DNA from: Brachyspira alvinipulli ATCC 51933 | GTDB lineage: Bacteria; Spirochaetota; Brachyspiria; Brachyspirales; Brachyspiraceae | Assembly: GCF_000518245.1 (NCBI RefSeq) | Contig: NZ_KI912407.1 | Span: forward strand, 162,241 to 226,240 | Direction of reading: 5' to 3' | Length of the DNA stretch: 64,000 bases | Shown: piece after piece, positions 62,357 through 64,000 of the stretch | Layout of the letters: every line of letters begins with the position of its first letter | Position numbering within the stretch: the first letter of the stretch is position 1 | Made by a program: the position numbers and the translations under genes | Notes under the pieces: model-generated | Database searches by the model: none | What the model saw: the letters and a program-made list of their open reading frames with translations, nothing else | Told to the model about the DNA's origin: nothing

Positions 62357-63376
62357 ATGGATATCAATGATATAGCTGGAGTTGGTAAAGCTATAGAAAA
62401 ACTTATTGATTTATTAAGAGGTTTTGGTTGGAAAATATATGAGCCGTATCATATAAAAAGAATTGCTGATGCTGAATCTTATAAAAGAAAATTAGAAACA
62501 GATGACAAAATATATGAAATAGAAAAAATATTAGAATTTATAACTAAAAATTCAAATCTTAATATAAATCATAATAATGGAACAGAAATAAGTAATGCTA
62601 ATATATTATTAGAAAACACAAAAGCAAGATTAGTAAATCAGGAATTATCAAGAACTTCTAATATTCAAAATGTTATTTCTAAAACTTATGATATATTAAA
62701 AGATGAAGAGGATGTTTCTGATAAACCTGTGGATAAGGATTGGTTTACTAGATATTTTAATATTGTTCAAGATATAAGCAATGAAGATATTCAGGATTTA
62801 TGGGCTAAATTATTAGCAGGAGAGATAAAACAGCCTGGTAGTTTTTCATATAGAACTTTAGAAACATTAAAAAATATGACTACTGATGAAGCAGAATTAT
62901 TTACTAAAGTTGCTAAATTATTATTTTATGGCAAAGAAAGAGAAAAATATATATTTAAAAATTTAACTTTATTACAAAAATATGGTATTTCTCTTTCAGA
63001 CATAACTAAACTTATGGATTCGGGTGTTATAAGTAGTCTTAATGACTTAAATTTAACAATAAGTAGTGAAATAGTTATATCTAATAACAATTATTTATTT
63101 AAATTATCAAAAAATAAAAATAAAAATACTAATATATTGATTATAAACCTTATGAATGTAAATGTATTTAAACTTTCTGAATCTGGAAAAGAAATATTAG
63201 AATTAATAGACGATAAATGTAGTAATGATGACTTTTTTATTGATAATATTAAGTCAATAAAAGAGAATTTTAAAAATAGTTGTGAATATGAAGTGAAAAG
63301 AATTAAGTATATAGATTTTAAGAATGATATAATTTATACTATAGATGAAAATGAAAATTTAATTAATGATATATAG
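62357..63376 (+). CDS. DUF2806-type protein
   Basis: A 339-residue protein. The segment KDWFTRYFNIVQDISNEDIQDLWAKLLAGEI ... SYRTLETLKNMTTDEAELF matches the DUF2806 family, often found near phage or mobile genes. It has no membrane helix. GGGG lies 8 bases before the ATG. It faces away from the late phage genes, with its own promoter near 62300. A defence or moron role is plausible but unproven. Confidence 0.8.
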   Translation: MDINDIAGVGKAIEKLIDLLRGFGWKIYEPYHIKRIADAESYKRKLETDDKIYEIEKILEFITKNSNLNINHNNGTEISNANILLENTKARLVNQELSRTSNIQNVISKTYDILKDEEDVSDKPVDKDWFTRYFNIVQDISNEDIQDLWAKLLAGEIKQPGSFSYRTLETLKNMTTDEAELFTKVAKLLFYGKEREKYIFKNLTLLQKYGISLSDITKLMDSGVISSLNDLNLTISSEIVISNNNYLFKLSKNKNKNTNILIINLMNVNVFKLSESGKEILELIDDKCSNDDFFIDNIKSIKENFKNSCEYEVKRIKYIDFKNDIIYTIDENENLINDI

Positions 63377-63383
63377 TTGTTGT

Positions 63384-63803
63384 TTATAAATTTCCTAAAG
63401 CTAGTTTTACTAATAATTGTTTGGCAGCTTCTATAGCTACATTAATTGAAAAATCTTTTATTTTAGAAAATACTTTATCTTCTTTTAAACCGCTTAGAAA
63501 ATCATATCCTTTTGCTGTAATTCTATAAGCTCCATTAATTAATGGAAAGTTAGTAGATAACAAATAAGTAAATCCATATTTATTTTCCTTATTATTGAAA
63601 TCATTATCTATACATTCATTATCAAATAAAATTTTAATATGTCCTACTAAATTATCATATAATAAAATTTCTTCTTCATTATTATCATCTTCTGGTACTT
63701 TGATGTTTAATTTATCTAATAGTTCTTTTCCAAGTATTTCATGATTTTTATGTTCTTCCATAACTTCAAGTATATTTCTAATTAATTCGTAGTTTATTTT
63801 CAT
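63384..63803 (-). CDS. DUF2513-type protein
   Basis: A 139-residue protein. MKINYELIRNILEVMEEHKN (helix), VGHIKILFDNECI and the final AYRITAKGYDFLSGL match DUF2513, a small winged-helix-like family common in prophages. It ends 7 bases from the end of the DUF2806 gene in convergent orientation. Both genes lie just inside the right-hand 21-bp repeat. Confidence 0.8.
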   Translation of the reverse strand: MKINYELIRNILEVMEEHKNHEILGKELLDKLNIKVPEDDNNEEEILLYDNLVGHIKILFDNECIDNDFNNKENKYGFTYLLSTNFPLINGAYRITAKGYDFLSGLKEDKVFSKIKDFSINVAIEAAKQLLVKLALGNL

Positions 63804-63877
63804 TATATAATTTCCTAGTGTTTTGTGATTAAATTATATATTAAAATGAGTTTTTTTCATCGTTTTATATATAAAAA

Positions 63878-63898
63878 TTATTAAATTAATTGCATAAT
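63878..63898 (+). repeat. Right 21-bp direct repeat (putative attR)
   Basis: Exact copy of 48179-48199. To its right GTTGGTTCTTTTT (63901-63913) is complementary to AAAAACCAAC (48161-48170) left of the first copy, so joining the outer flanks would rebuild an inverted repeat with a T-run, like a terminator. No gene is seen in the last 100 bases of the window. Confidence 0.55.
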
Positions 63899-64000
63899 GT
63901 GTTGGTTCTTTTTCTTTTTACATTTCACTAAATACCGCTTTATCCCGTTAAATCCCGCTTATTCGCTGTTGTGTGATGGTCTATTGCTTGTATTTATCAA

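Noticed and set aside
48825..63877. All prophage frameshifts being sequencing errors
   Set aside because: The in-frame stop in the gp27 gene and the missing block of head genes cannot come from homopolymer miscalls; single-base cases at 48967-48970 and 61922-61924 remain open and are flagged.

Overview
The window is AT-rich spirochaete chromosome, almost certainly Brachyspira. The evidence is the 16S rRNA 5' end at the left edge, the gene style (many short lipoproteins, FlhB-tail and HD-GYP genes), and a methionine ABC transporter operon carrying four tandem MetQ-type lipoproteins in the arrangement known as blpGFEA in Brachyspira hyodysenteriae. The species cannot be fixed from the sequence alone.

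Layout. 1-150: start of a 16S rRNA gene on the minus strand, with its promoter and leader. 0.9-25.5 kb: ordinary chromosome, comprising a winged-helix gene, a Lys-rich membrane protein with a LysM-like end, YkgJ-type and HD-GYP-type proteins, tRNA-Thr, a HMA metal-binding protein, a large exported protein, XerD, a HisC-like protein without its PLP lysine, a zinc alcohol dehydrogenase behind a MerR-type promoter, a FliK-like/FlhX/HD-GYP-like/YraN cluster, KpsF, an LtaS-like enzyme, transaldolase, lipoproteins and LigA. 26.2-31.7 kb: an unusually AT-rich cluster of related proteins, two with clear MerR-like helix-turn-helix regions, plus an Smr-domain protein; I cannot match it to a named system. 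32.2-36.8 kb: ArgJ, a Cys-containing small protein, an extremely Asp-rich protein, HisF and a MATE transporter. 36.8-44.4 kb: one long minus-strand methionine operon (metN, metI, 2-hydroxyacid dehydrogenase, four MetQ-like lipoproteins, aminotransferase). 44.6-46.9 kb: SerS, TfoX-like and SGNH hydrolase genes. 47-48.1 kb: a wrecked MFS transporter.

48.2-63.9 kb: a decayed Mu-like prophage bounded by a 21-bp direct repeat. It keeps lysis genes, a broken small terminase (gp27), large terminase (gp28), tape measure, gp43-gp48-type baseplate genes and a fibre gene. All portal, capsid, sheath and tube genes are missing between terminase and tape measure, where a 124-bp GC-rich patch sits. Accessory genes (DUF4145, DUF2806, DUF2513 types) lie at its two ends.

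The strongest new observation is regulatory. The methionine operon is preceded by its own promoter, a 28-codon leader peptide with a Met-rich run, an antiterminator segment and a competing rho-independent terminator, which is the layout of ribosome-mediated transcription attenuation. Other points of interest are the MerR-like/Smr locus, nested hairpin elements with conserved inner loops and differing but paired outer arms, a 79-bp tandem repeat running into a start codon, and the PLP-fold protein lacking the catalytic lysine.
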